Assembly (NCBI GenBank): GCA_037951165.1 | Contig: JBBDHG010000030.1 | Span: 1,309,001-1,373,000 of the forward strand | Direction: 5' to 3' | DNA from: Lophius americanus | Taxonomy: Eukaryota > Chordata > Actinopteri > Lophiiformes > Lophiidae | DNA: 64,000 bases | Shown: positions 11,540-24,200 of the stretch, piece by piece | How the letters are laid out: every line of letters begins with the position of its first letter | Numbering within the stretch: the first letter of the stretch is position 1 | The notes under the pieces: generated by a model | Told to the model about the DNA's origin: nothing | The model's database searches: none | The model's input: only the letters and a program-made list of their open reading frames with translations | Program-made: the position numbers and the translations under genes

Positions 11540-13190
11540 AGATGGTGGACAGGGGGTCACGTGATGCCCACACACTGAGCAGTCGTCGCTACTGAGCTCC
11601 GTCTGCTAAAGAGTTATATCGGACTATTTAACTAACTTTCGAAACCTGCAACCGTCCAAAGGTTGCTTGACAGCCTAGATTTAGGCTGTCGTATGCCTAA
11701 ATCCAAAGCTGTTATATCGGAAAACTTCAAAGAATCTCCTGAAGACCAAGAAACGACAAAGCGTGCTAACGGCGTAGCCACCGTGCTGCATTGGCGCCTG
11801 TGGTTGCTGAATCCCTCGCTGTGGACGTATCTCAGAACGTCATTCAGAAAATATCTACCATGATGGAAAAAAAATTCAAAGAGCTCGCAGCCAAACTGGA
11901 CAACATCACATCAGGACTGGAGGCTAATTCAAAGCCTGGACATAGAGTCCAGACTGACTGACATGGAGTCGAAGTGCGAGCGGTTACACCCCCCCCCCTG
12001 TAAATGTTACCCCTATGGATGTCTAAGAAAGTTTCCCATGAAATAGAAAGGGCATTCTCCAAAATAATAATGCATGGCAAGAAGCCGGACAGAAAACAAA
12101 AGCACGCGCCTTATTTCTGACCCCTCTCACACGGAACTAGGATTTCCCCCCAGGTAGGCCTTTACCTCCTAACATCTTGGATGTATGGCAGGATTTCCAC
12201 CTTCTATGCTTTGTTCCTTTCTCATAGCATAGGTGATCACAACCATTACTCAGAAATGGGAGAGAGATCTCGACACTGAGTAAACTGAGGATGACTGGCA
12301 GGAAGCCATCAAAATGTTTCGGCCCACCTTCACTCACAACGGTCTGAGAGAGACCCAGAATAAAATTCTACACCTTCTATATTTGACTTCTCCTGAACAA
12401 AACAAGATGGGCCGTGTCAAAGGAAGACTGGAACCCATTACCACTATTTATGGTGATGTAAATTAAAAATAAAAGGTTCTGGGGTTCATTTTCTCAAGAA
12501 CTGAGTGATATTTTAGGAGAGACTCCAACCTTCTCATTCCTGGTCTCTCCTCAGAAGAAGTGACTCTGACCCACTTACAGTTTAAAATATGTGACAAACT
12601 GCCACTATTTTGCCAGAAATGCATTTTGATCAGCTGGATTAAGGATAAGCCACATCGTGTGGTACAGGGAAATATTCACGGTCCTTCCTCACAGAAGAAC
12701 CGGTGCGGCTGTGAAGGGCAACGAGAGGTTCTTCACTGAGATGGGGTCTCCTCTGCTTGATTACTTGCCTGGGGAATTTTCCCACTCGGTATTGAGGGCC
12801 CAGTTGCCTCTGCAGGGGCCGCAACCCCCAGGGACTAATAGATAGATAGATCCGTGCTGGAGGGTTCTGTTTGTTGTTGTTTTCTTGTTTTCTCCCTTTT
12901 GTCTTGCTTCTGGTGTGTAACCAGGGGAGGGTGGGGGGCTCTGGCTAGCTGGGAGACTTTTCTATTGAGAGTGGATGGAAGCCATTATTTAAGAAGAAGC
13001 CTTAATTTGTCGCATATAATCATACCAGTAGTACAACGTAGCCAAAATGGTTCCCTGCATTTAACCCATTGATCCATGTATTAATTCTGTTCTTATTTTC
13101 TATTCTTTATATTTAGTAAATATTATTTGTATGCTGACCAAATGTATGACACTTTTCTAAAAAAAGAAAAACAACAACAAAAAAACATGG
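11540..13190 (+). mobile_element. L1-like non-LTR retrotransposon relic
   Basis: Begins with a start-proximal MPKSKAVISENF frame (about 11690), then a coiled-coil ORF1-like stretch (IQKISTMMEKKFKELAAKLDN spread over about 11830-11910, then SRLTDMESKCERL). An ORF2 C-terminal-like part (about 12340-12720) and an A-rich tail (13160-13190) follow. Most of ORF2 is missing and the frames are broken. Confidence 0.5.
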
Positions 13191-13563
13191 TGGACAGAAC
13201 CGGCCGTAGCTATGAGGTCACCGTTTGGGTCGATGGCGGCTGATTAAATAGTGAAATATGTGGCCCAGTCTCCCGTCGTTAATCACATTTAGTGTGGCTG
13301 ACGGGGTATGGACTCTGGACCAGAGTAAAAACATGATGGAAGACTGAAGGACACAAACTAAAAAACTCCAGGTACCGGTCTACTCTGATCCCCCAGACTT
13401 CCAGTCTGTGTCCTAATCAGTGTCAAGTGTTACTCATTGGGTTGACTTAAGAACATTCTGGGGAACCTACTCCTCCGTACGTATCTCTTATCATTTGATC
13501 ATGGGTTAAAGTACCCAGCAGCTTTTAGTTACTCCACCATTTAAGTATCGTTTTGGCTACATA

Positions 13564-16500
13564 TTAAAGGAACAGTTCACCACCTATAATACTCATTGTA
13601 TTCGCCATCATGCAGGTGGAAAGGCAGTTGTAGTTTCTTCGACTGAAAATATCTGCAGACCAAAGTAGCGTTGCAGTTTTCCTGAACAACTCAAGCACAT
13701 GAACACTTGTTTTTCTATTAAAAGTGAGTGCATAGCGCTCTAACGGTGGAGAGTAAGTCTCCAACATGACTTAAAGATGTAATGTACAGGAGAAGCACAT
13801 TTTTGCAGTCTTGATCAGATTTGAGTTCTCTAAATCCCAATCTTCATTGTAGCCGCTGAGCTAAAGATGCTAGCATGCAACCCGTCTTTGGCAGGTAAAC
13901 ATGCTCAAAAGAGTGCAAAGAACATTTTTGATTTGAGATCTCTGCATGAAATCTTCACTCCAGCCTCTAAGCTAAGTGATAAGGTGATAATCATTAGCGT
14001 GCCTCCCTTATGAAGAGGATACTTGAGCTTGAAAGCTAATTCAATCTCCCATGAAGATTGAATAAGTAACATTTAGATATAATGGATGTTCTTTTCCTAC
14101 AAATTTAGCTAAGGTCTTTGATCCCTGTTCTTCCTTAATTAGGCCTTTGTCACATTCAATGCTGGTTCAGTTTAACGTTTATGTTGAGGACTTTGATCAC
14201 CCTTCTTTCAACTTTCAGTATCCTCTGTGCTGGCTACTTTAAAGTGCCTGTTAAGGGCTTTTATCTCCATTTGTTTAGCCGTTATCACCTTCACTACTGG
14301 TCGCTGTAATGGGTCTGTTTTAGGCTTTGATCCCTTTTCGTTGTACCTTTGCTTTCCTCAGTGCTGGTGTTTTTAAAATATCTGTTCAGGGCTATGATCT
14401 CTTTTTGTTTAACCGTTATCATCCTTCACCACTACCACATTGTGCCTTCATCATCCTTTGTGCCGGTTGCCCTAGAACCTGTTTAGGGGTTTTATCTCTC
14501 TTTGTTTTCGTTAGTGCTGGTCTCTTTACACCGTTAAGGACTTGCTATGTGTTTGGACAAGTCAAAGGGACAAAATCTATTTGTCTCTGGATTGGGTGGG
14601 CTTTCTGATGCAACACTGCAGGTGGACAACATGTATTTCTGGGGTTTCAATCTAAATCACAAAACTGAGGAAGAAATGATTTCTGAAATAAAAAGAGAAA
14701 CAGTGTAACAGTTCATCCAACTTTATTGAGAGAAGTGAGGATCAGTGAGGAACCCGTTAGCGCTCAGGTGGGGAATGCTGGTTAAGGATTAACACGGCAC
14801 CAACTGATCGAAGATGCACAACGCTGGAGTCTCTGCAGAGGCTCAGGTAAACATGGACAGGTGAAACATTAAAGTCAGTGAGTGGAGCTGCTATGCATAG
14901 TATTTAGAGACGTGTGCCGACAGGCTGGATGCTACTAGTTCAGTGGGACAATAAACAATGTCACGTAATCAATAAATACATAATATTTATTATACAAATG
15001 AATGCCCTTGTTTGGCTTCAGATATCTGCTGACATCTGGGTCGGCGCTACACAGCCTGAATATGTACAGGACCTTTATAGAATATTATAAATACCGTTAG
15101 TACTTTATTTACAATTATTGCCAAACGAAGATTCATAACCGTCTGATGATTCATAACAAAAGAGCAATAAATCCAACCATGTTCTGATGTTGTTTTGTAT
15201 TTATTTTAAGGAATGCTTCACCACAAACCCAATTCCATTTAAAGAGAAAGTCTGGGGTCTTCTCCTGATTTAAGAAAACAAACATAAAATGAGTCCATAC
15301 AACTCCTACAGCGTGATCCAAGTCTTCAAACGACTCCATACTGATTTTAAAAGATATCAGGAAGCAGGTGACCTCAGTGGTTACCTGCCACCAGGAGGTA
15401 CGACAACACAAAGAATTCACCGTTATGGTTGGGCCTTTTGGACCCACTTGTACTGCTGACCCATCAGAATGGCAGAGCACACATATTTTTCGTAATTTGC
15501 AATTCTAACGTTTGACTAAACATTTACTTCCTAAACATTAAAATTACTCTTCTTTCTTTCTAAATAATAAAAGATAGCGAACACGAGACGAGAGGAAGTA
15601 CTGCTTCACTTCTTCATATGGCTTAGAAGGAGAAGTGGACCGTTGGAGTCAGCAAAGCCTTCTCTGCTGACCTAAACACAGTCAGTCAGAAAATGGCATT
15701 TTCATAATTTAATAAAACATGTATTTTTAATAGTTTGTTTCCATCAGTTCATAAAGATAATTTCATTACTTCTCTTCCTGCTGCTTCCAGTGAGCTCGTA
15801 AAAATGAGAGCTTTGTTTTAACCAATCAGATTTCTCCACTACTGTCTCCGGGTGAAAATCTGCTCTGAGAGAAAATACCCCCTCTGAAGAAACAAATATG
15901 ACAATTCTTTTGACTGTTTCTTCTAACCAATCAGATCTTGAATTTCTTATGTTGGGGGTGTAACTTGACACACCATGGGATTCTAAGTTAGCTAGCTCCT
16001 GTGTCATCTTTACGAATGAGGAAGGTGGTTCATCCATAATCCTCTGCTATTGTCCAGCGGCCACTTTCAGCCTTAAAACAAAACACTTCTTGTAGAAACA
16101 GGATTGCCGACGATGGCAACTGGCAAAGGTGATGCAGCATCATGTTATTCCGTGTAATAGTACTACATCCCTGATGTTTTCAGTGCTCGTCTATGCAGCT
16201 TATGTTTATCCCTCATAGGTGTTGAACCTGCTTTGAATCACTATATTCCACTAGAAAAATGTTGCTGTCTTTCAGAATGAGAGCTGTTTACATTGTCTGA
16301 CAACAGCCTGTAGCTGTATTAGTAAAAAAAAGAAAAGATGATTGACAGCTCATTGCAGCCCTCTTTCTACATGATATTTGTAGATCATCTTTGTATGGTT
16401 TGAGCTATTTACTCATGTTTGGAGATTTTAATACATACAAACCTGTATAACACCTAAATAATAGGATATACTGTATATCCTCTTTGAAAATGTTAACACT

Positions 16501-16751
16501 CTAAAATAAGCTTTAAACATCTCTTAATTAAGCAGATCCATTGGTCGCCTTCTGATATCAGTGATTTATGTTGGTAACAGTCAAAGGAAAGCAACAAAAG
16601 TTGATACTACTCCTGGCGCCGTGCCTGTTTGTAAGGAAACATTATACGTGTTTTTGTAAAAAGAAAATTCTTCAATCTTAAATTCTTCAGAAATATGATG
16701 CAGACTAAAAAATTTTTTTCTTTCCCTTTTTCAGGTGAAGTGTTCCTTTAA
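13564..16751. mobile_element. Segment with 18-bp terminal inverted repeats, possible DNA transposon
   Basis: TTAAAGGAACAGTTCACC at 13564-13581 and the reverse complement of GGTGAAGTGTTCCTTTAA at 16734-16751 agree at 17 of 18 positions. The ends resemble those of fish MITE/hAT-like elements. No transposase frame is recognisable inside. A related start (TTTTAAGGAATGCTTCACC, 15204-15222) suggests nested copies. The pairing could be chance between two separate elements. Confidence 0.4.
14110..14545 (+). repeat. 67-bp minisatellite
   Basis: A motif of the type GGCTTTGATCYC..TTTGTT..CCGTTATCACC..GTGCTGG repeats with anchors at 14191, 14258, 14325 and 14392, exactly 67 bp apart. Less regular units lie before (14115) and after (14490). 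Confidence 0.65.
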
Positions 16752-17634
16752 ATAACAGCAGCCATTACAGAGGTAACGTAATCAGGTGTGCTCACTGCCA
16801 TTCATCAAAGACTCATCAGCAGAAATTCAGAACATGATCCGCTGAGAGAGACCACTGCCGTCACAACATTGAGTCTGGTTTTTCCTCCTGAATCTTTCCC
16901 TTCATGCAGGAAGAAGCAAAGATGGCGCCGCGTCCTTGTGATGCCACACGTAACCAGTATGGCAGAGTTTATAGGACATCAATGCAGATGAACAGCAAGA
17001 AACAGATCCTGGGGGACAGTTTAAACAGATTAAAATCTGTTAAAGTAAAAATCTGTAGAAGAGAGTGGATGAAGGACAAGAAGGTCCCAGTGGTCCATAG
17101 TGTGATCTAGTCCCTGGAGATCTCCGTATGTGTGACTTTCATCTGAGCAGGACGTGGAAGGTTTTAACACACACATCATATGATACCTGATTATTTAGTG
17201 ACACACACAAATTCAAATTACAGCAGCAGACCTGTGGACAAAACTAGATCTACAGCCGGGTTCAGACTTCAGGACTGAAATCCAGATTTTCAACTGGCTT
17301 GTATCAAAGTAAAACAAATTAAGGTTGTTGAGTGGAGCTGCAGAAGAGGGGCCATCATGAATCATCTGGGAACAAACCTGGATGTTTTACACTGGATCCG
17401 ACAGTCCTGGCTGAAGATCATCCCAAACAACAGCAGCTTCAGACCAAGCAGCCAAACTGCTGTAGTCCAAACCCGTCATGAGCTAAATCTAAACTCAGGT
17501 CTCAGGTCGTAGGCTTAGATAGATAGGTTAAAGCTCTGCATTCTTTGACAACAACAATCCTCGTGCACACATCCACAGAAATCACAACAAAAACTAACTG
17601 TTTCAAATGAAAATCATCAAAGGTTGAGTTGGGT
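16752..17634. other. Intergenic, nothing recognised
   Basis: Two overlapping frames of 67-68 codons (16788-17110) have no recognisable motif. Nothing else is seen before the stac2 3' end. Confidence 0.45.
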
Positions 17635-18151
17635 TTTATTACATGCATGAGGAGAAACTTCTCTCTACGGTTTCAAAAGTTAAGACTAAGCGTAACTTAA
17701 GTAGCGACCACATTTCAGGAGGGGAGAAAGAGGTTTTAATTAGCTTATACACTGCACTAGTCAGAACCCGGCATCAATCAATTGGAACAATAAACATTTG
17801 AAATCTTCTTGTTTTCTCAAACGCAAACAATGAGATTTTGCTCACGAGGTCCGTGACATCACAGACAGGTAGTCCTCTCCCTTATGTATCAAGGAGTGGC
17901 ACATGGAAATGGCTGGTGTGTTCACGCAACTTCCTGCACACTATCCTTTTCAACATGATGCTACATGTCCGCCAGGTAGAGTTGTGCTACAAGTAACAGC
18001 CCTGAAGACCAGCGGGGTCCAACTTCACTGCGGCTGTTTGGAGGTTAGAAGATGAAGGCGAGTGGTCGGCAGTCAGTGAGGTGTAAACACTCCTGAGTAT
18101 TCCTCCATCACTTCTTCATCCAGCTGAGGGCGAAGGAGAAGAGGGGCGCCT
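17635..18151 (-). other. Probable stac2 3' UTR with polyadenylation signal
   Basis: Downstream of the stac2 stop the first good AATAAA on the minus strand is at 17640-17635 (TTTATT on the plus strand). No splice signals or other genes are evident in between. The true cleavage site cannot be fixed from sequence alone. Confidence 0.4.
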
Positions 18152-18250
18152 TCAGATTTCTAGCAGATACTTCACAGGGACCAGGCCTCTTTTCTTCCCG
18201 CTGCTGAGGCGCAGGAAGCCGTCGATCTCCTCGTTCTTCCCCACACAGAT
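18152..18250 (-). CDS. stac2: stac2 exon 11: end of SH3-2 and stop
   Basis: Encodes ICVGKNEEIDGFLRLSSG, then KKRGLVPVKYLLEI and TGA (18154-18152). This is the same C-terminal form as human STAC2 (GKKRGLVPVDALTEI). Acceptor CTGCAG. Confidence 0.94.
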   Translation of the reverse strand: MCVGKNEEIDGFLRLSSGKKRGLVPVKYLLEI

Positions 18251-21200
18251 CTGCAGGGCGACGAAGGAGATGTCAACATCCCAGCATTAATTGACATCCA
18301 TCTCTTTGTGTGTGTGCGTGTGAGGGATAAATGATGTGTGCCATCACCTGAGCTTCCTTCACACTCATCTGGCCTTTGTCTCGGTTGCCGTGGAAACCAG
18401 CGGTGACTTTCCACACCCGCTCTCCAGGGCGGACGCGTTGCACAAAGTTGGCCGGGAACAATCCCACTTTGTCGCTGCTTTTCCCCTGGTGAATGCACAA
18501 ACAAACAAAGAGTCGCTGACAGATATACATAGATATTTTCTGCTTTTGTTGCACAAGAAAACGCTGATTTAAACTCTGCCTCTAAGTAACAACCTGACAT
18601 ATCCTTCCGGCACTTAAAATCGAGTTTGAATTTACAGCCGAGTCTTTGGCTGTCCTCGGCTGAGCATGATATTGTTCATGATCGTTTACTCCATTAGTTT
18701 TGAATATCCATCCCATTTATGTCACAGTAAAACCCTGGAAATGTAATAAACCATCATTATTAACAATTAAATGGAAATAAAGCCTTTGTACTAATTGGTA
18801 ACATTGATAATGAAGCGCTCAGACCTCAAACCTCCTGCAAGGCTGAAAAAATCTCTAATCTGTTTCTGTTAACATGCAACACCTGTATTTATTCCACATT
18901 ATCTGCTTGAGTAGAAGAAAAACAGTTACATTCAAACTGCACTCATAAAAGAAACAAGGCAAATTTGATTTTGCGGTACAAATTCATGAGTAGAAACAAA
19001 TAGTCATGAAATTGAGTGGGCAATGCAGATTTGTGTCCCTCGCATATTTTTATTAGCTGGGGTAGCTGTTGTTTGGGGCCACTGAACAATGTTCAGCATT
19101 CAGCTTTTACAGATATTTTGTATTGACCACGTGTTTCCTCGAGTAGAATTTTTTTTTTTTCATGAACGTTTGTCTCAGGTTCCTGTCCTTAAAGAACGGA
19201 TTATATAATGTTCTATACCGTCTTCTTCACAAGTGGAAATATTCTTATTTACTTATTTCACAAATATCTGTCTATTTGTATATAGCATAGGTGAACACCT
19301 TATTTTAGGGCACCCCCACCCGGAGTCACTCGATATTTTGTTCCATTTTAGATATTTCTTGATTTTACAATAGTTTCCACTGAAATATTTAATCGAAGCA
19401 AATTCCCCTTTGCTCAAGTCAATTGACTGTCTGTGACATGAAAGCCTAAAAGCGGTGGGATTCTCCAAATGCCAGTAGGAGGGTGATGAAGGGGAGGAAG
19501 CTTATCGTAGCCATCCCCTCCCTGTCCGGATCATGCTGTGAAGTCAGGCATGACAACTTTGGTTTTCAGACACGACTGAAAGTTAAACAAATACTAAAAT
19601 ACAGTATAATATAATGCTTTGTGATTATTTGGATTGTAACTCCACAACAACAACGAGGCAGCTGTTGTGTATACTTCAGTCAAAGTGGACTGAGGAAAGA
19701 ACAGCCCGTCATCCAGGAGTGGACTCTTGTCCTCGGCGGAGGCACAGGCAGCCAGATACTATATACATGATTTAACCAACCATAAAGATGCCAGAGAGGA
19801 ATATGATTAATTTCTGATGAAGTGGGTTAAAGGGCGCCCTGTAAATCTGTGCATGTGAATAGAAAGACCTTTAGCCCACCTTCCACCAGTCCTCATTGGA
19901 ATCATCTGTGACTTGAACTCCGTCTCCAGGCCTGAAGGAGAAACAAAATGTTAGCCAGCATCCAAAATGAACTAAAGTACTTTTAGTTTAATTTCAGGAG
20001 TTGGACTTATTTGTATTCATAGAGAATTAGATTGTTTAGACTAAGGGTGCACGATGAATTCAGAGTACTGGTTTTCATCAGGATATGATGTACCACAATG
20101 CATTTCCTTCATCTTCTGTGCATGTAATGTCAAAACAGGAGTTTGGCAATGTAATCAAATGTGCAACAAATACTGCAAATGAATTGCTAAACCAATTGCA
20201 AAACAGACAAGTTCAAAGAATAGAAAGTAATACAGAAAGGACTGACTGTAGTTCCAGGTCGTTCTTCTCCTGAGGCAAGAACTTGTAGAGAGCCACATAG
20301 GTGTGGATGGAGTGAACCCCCACTCTCTTTGGAGTCTGGCCAAAAGGACAATCAAAAGAGGGGAGAAAGAGAGAGTGTTTTTTTTAATGTGTTTCCTTCA
20401 AGAGGAAGTGAGTGAAGAAGAAGAGTTTGAAGGAGGTTGACATTTTCACCAGAGGAGAGAAGGGATAAAAAGCTGACAACGAACCTTCAGGCTGACCCTG
20501 TCTTCTGAATCAGCCTTCTCACTTTCTGGAGGGGTGAGCACTGCAGAGAAGAGAAGAGAGACAGAAATACAATACATGTGAGGAGGAAGCAGAAGAGGGT
20601 GTGGATGATAAATAGATGGAGGGATTCATAGAGGAAGGAAGGCTGAAGGTCGTTGGTGGTAATGTGGCAGCAGAACAAACACATGATCTCCTCTCGCGGG
20701 ACTGAAGATAGAGGTTAAAGTACTGCAGGGAGAACACACACCCTCTATGGTGTAATCTATCTCTCCGTAGTTCACTAACATCCTGACAACTACATCACTA
20801 TCTTCTACTGCCTCTTTGGGTGGGTTCTCTTCCCTTCAACTGTACTTGACTGTGTCTGTAGCGGAAAAAAATGTCAAGTCAGGGGGTCCATCCGCACTAG
20901 CTGGGATAAAGGGGCCCAGCTGCAGTCTCTCCTAAAGTCCCAGCTCATGTTTGGAACATGTTAAATGAGGCCTGTAACCTCGCCGTCCTCCGGTCCGTCT
21001 GGTTCTGAAGAAACCTCAGGTACTTTATCTGGCACGTCTGCTCTCAAGTATCAAACGGAGTTGAAAGGGTGTTAGAGTTGTGTGCATGACAAGGGTGGGG
21101 GAGGTATACAGCACCAACATACATCTACAAGATCAATGTGTTATTGTGATAGAAATGATCCTTAAACTTTATTATTAAGACTGAGTCTTTTCCAGGGACC

Positions 21201-24200
21201 GGTGGTTGGGGGTTAGGATCGAGGACCGGGGCTATAAACTGTGTATTCTTTATGTGACAGATTGCATATGTCTACCAGTAATGATGATTTTAGTATCAAT
21301 AGCATTATTGTAATCATTTGTATTTGTTATTATTGCGACACTGAAAGAGCTTGAACTCATGCAAACACACTCAGGGATAAATCATCTCCTTGTGGCTCTC
21401 GTCTGTAAAGCTTCCAGTTAGTCAGAAGCTCAAAGAATGATTTGACTTACTTCCGGGGATGTGCTCCTCTTCCATTATGGGCTGGTTTTCTAGTTTGTCT
21501 TGCAGTTTTTCCACCTATAAAATATATGATTGAGACCAGCGGAGTCAGCAGTGCGATTAATGTCAGCAGGAATGAATGACTGCGGCTGTCTGTGTTTCAA
21601 ACCTCATGACACGGTGACTCTAAAATACTGCCGAAGCTGCAACGACTCATCTGAGCCAGAGACGTCCCGTAGCGCAGCGCCTCATATACAGGGTCGACAT
21701 GGCCATTACCTGCCTCTGCATACAGTCAGGAGGGAAGAGAGCATTACATGTTGTTTTACAGCGGACGCCGGCCTGTCAGGTATCAAGGATCGAGGCCACA
21801 GACGTGGTAATTAGACATCCTGAGATTACAGATGTATGGTACAGCCTCCCATCACTCACCCTGAGCTGTCGGAGCCTCTCGGACCACACCCAGAGTATCA
21901 GTGGTGAGCAGAGGGGAGCTGAAGTTCCTCTTGAACGCTCCTCTCTGACACAAAGAAGGAGCAAAAGTGACCTGATGTAATATTTTTCTGTCGGACCAGG
22001 TTCTTATCAGAGAGAGTTGAGAACTGTCTGATGTTCTTTTAGTGTTTCTGCTCAGCTGGAATCTTTAAGTTCTTTGACGCAGGTATTTAAAAACAGTAGC
22101 AGTGAATAACTTCCAGTGACAACCATGCAATCTTCACTCAGTCAGTGTTCAGTTCATTCCTTTTTTATCATAAGTGGACTACAACCACAGCGTCAGTGAT
22201 CCTGAAAGCTGTGTTGTCTGTGTCCAAAGAAAAAGGGGGCGACATTATGAGGGATACGCAGCGCCTAACGAATAAACAGAGTCGGGGGGGTGGGGCCTCC
22301 TTTGAGCCAGACTTGTGAAGGCAGCGTGTTGGTGAGCATCTGGGGGTCAGACCTTTTTCCATTTGTCTCAGCTGGACTCATTCCAAATTGACTTTATGCC
22401 AGGTTGAGACATGACTGTTGATTGGTTTTAAAACAGGCTGGTTGTTGCCGCCAAGTTCCTTCCACGGGGGCAGATTTGCAAACTTGAGACAATCTGGTCT
22501 TTAAGTTTGACATAATCTACGAACACATTACTGTGTGTCTAGCATTTTAGATAATTTTTCTTCACAAGGCATTAGCTGTTCTGAAGTTGACCAGTAGGCA
22601 GACAGAATGACATGCGTTGAGTAGATTTGGAATTTTACGGTTACTAGGTGGAACAATGATAAAGAAGAAAGCCTTGTTGAAATACAGAAATGATACCACT
22701 GTCTTGTCATGTTCATGTTTCACTGAAGGAAAACCACCACAGAGTAATAAAAGAAAACTGAACCGAAGAGTGCTTTTTAGCCACGACTGACCTGCCCCCT
22801 AATCAGCGTTATTTCACTCAACATAAATGAATGGCAGCTTTCAAACTTGTAGTTTTCCCACACATCAGACCGAAACCTGGCTGTGACGCAGTGATCGCCG
22901 GTTCTGACAGGCTGAAACATGAAAGACCATCGATGAAGACCCATTATTGAGTAGTCTGAACCAGGATTAATGAGCCTCTGAACTGTGAGCTCACCGCCTG
23001 CAGGGATGGACGTTTGGATTGGGGGCAAAGCGGTCCAGGTGGCATCGATGTTTATGAATATGTGACTAAATGATGAGACGTGTAAGTTAAATCAGGCTTT
23101 TATGATTGATGCCTGGGCAAGTCAGCTATAATAGTTAAGGAACATAATAAACTAGTATCTGTTACAACCTTTGATTCTTTATTTAGAAAGAAGAAAATGT
23201 TTAGAACCTGACTCAGAGCTAAAATTAGAGCGTCCAGACAGAAGCTGTGATCAAAGAGTGCACTGATCTCTAAACAGAAACAGCAAATACAAAGAGCTTT
23301 ATGTAATTTCTTCTGGCTTACAGTAAGACTGAAAATAGAACGAGTTCAATGTTAGAGTCCGTTTATACACTTCAATGTTTTAATTACATGTGCACACACA
23401 GCATGGAGATACAGTATATCATATCCTCATCAGCCATGATGTGACAGATCATTATTCACACTGAAGTTAATAATGGAGGGTGAAGTTTGTTCTCAGGACT
23501 GAGACAAGAATTAACAAAGAATCCTTTATTCGTCTTTATCTATCAGAGATCACAAAATTCAACTCCACACTAAAAAACACGTATGAAAGCCTCTGCTGAC
23601 ATAAAACAGTGCGGTGTATGTTTAATAAACAATGAATCCTTTACAGACACGAATTAACCCCGTATGTAATGTTATTATGGGGTCGAGCATTTCCCCTGAC
23701 TTAGAGACCAAACAGGTTCTGAGAAAAATGCAGCGAGTACAGGGAGCCTGCGCTCAGCTGCTTCAACAGGCTGCCAGTCATATTCTTGATACATTTATCT
23801 ATGAATTAGAAAAACATAACATGTTATTAGAATGCTTGTTTCATCTGATGAAGAGAGAAACAACAGTTTTTATATCCTGCCTTACATGCAGTGAGAGAAA
23901 CCGTTATTGTTGCTTTAGGACTCATGTTGTCATTTTAACGCCTAGTGCCCACACTATTTATGTAGTGAATGAACATGAGACATTTGTGTACCTGAAAGTG
24001 TGTTGGTGTTATCGTGAGGTGTGGTAGGGATCACTGTTGGAGCCTGGCATCTCTCACCAGGTGAGGGTAAATATGATGAATATTACATATTATGGCAGAA
24101 GAGACTCACACCCAGTTGGAAGACGATGGATGGCAGTTGTGTGCTGAGCTCAGTGGGCCCAACTTTGCAATCAGTCTGTGATACAGCTATAAATCCAGTG

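Noticed and set aside
18172..18600. 142-codon minus-strand open frame
   Set aside because: It overlaps stac2 exons 10 and 11 in the wrong frame and reads through the intron; the spliced Stac2 frame explains the sequence.
23632..24027. 131-codon plus frame in stac2 intron 3
   Set aside because: No recognisable domain, not flanked by splice sites, antisense to the gene and of intron-like composition; probably chance, though a repeat-derived origin is possible.
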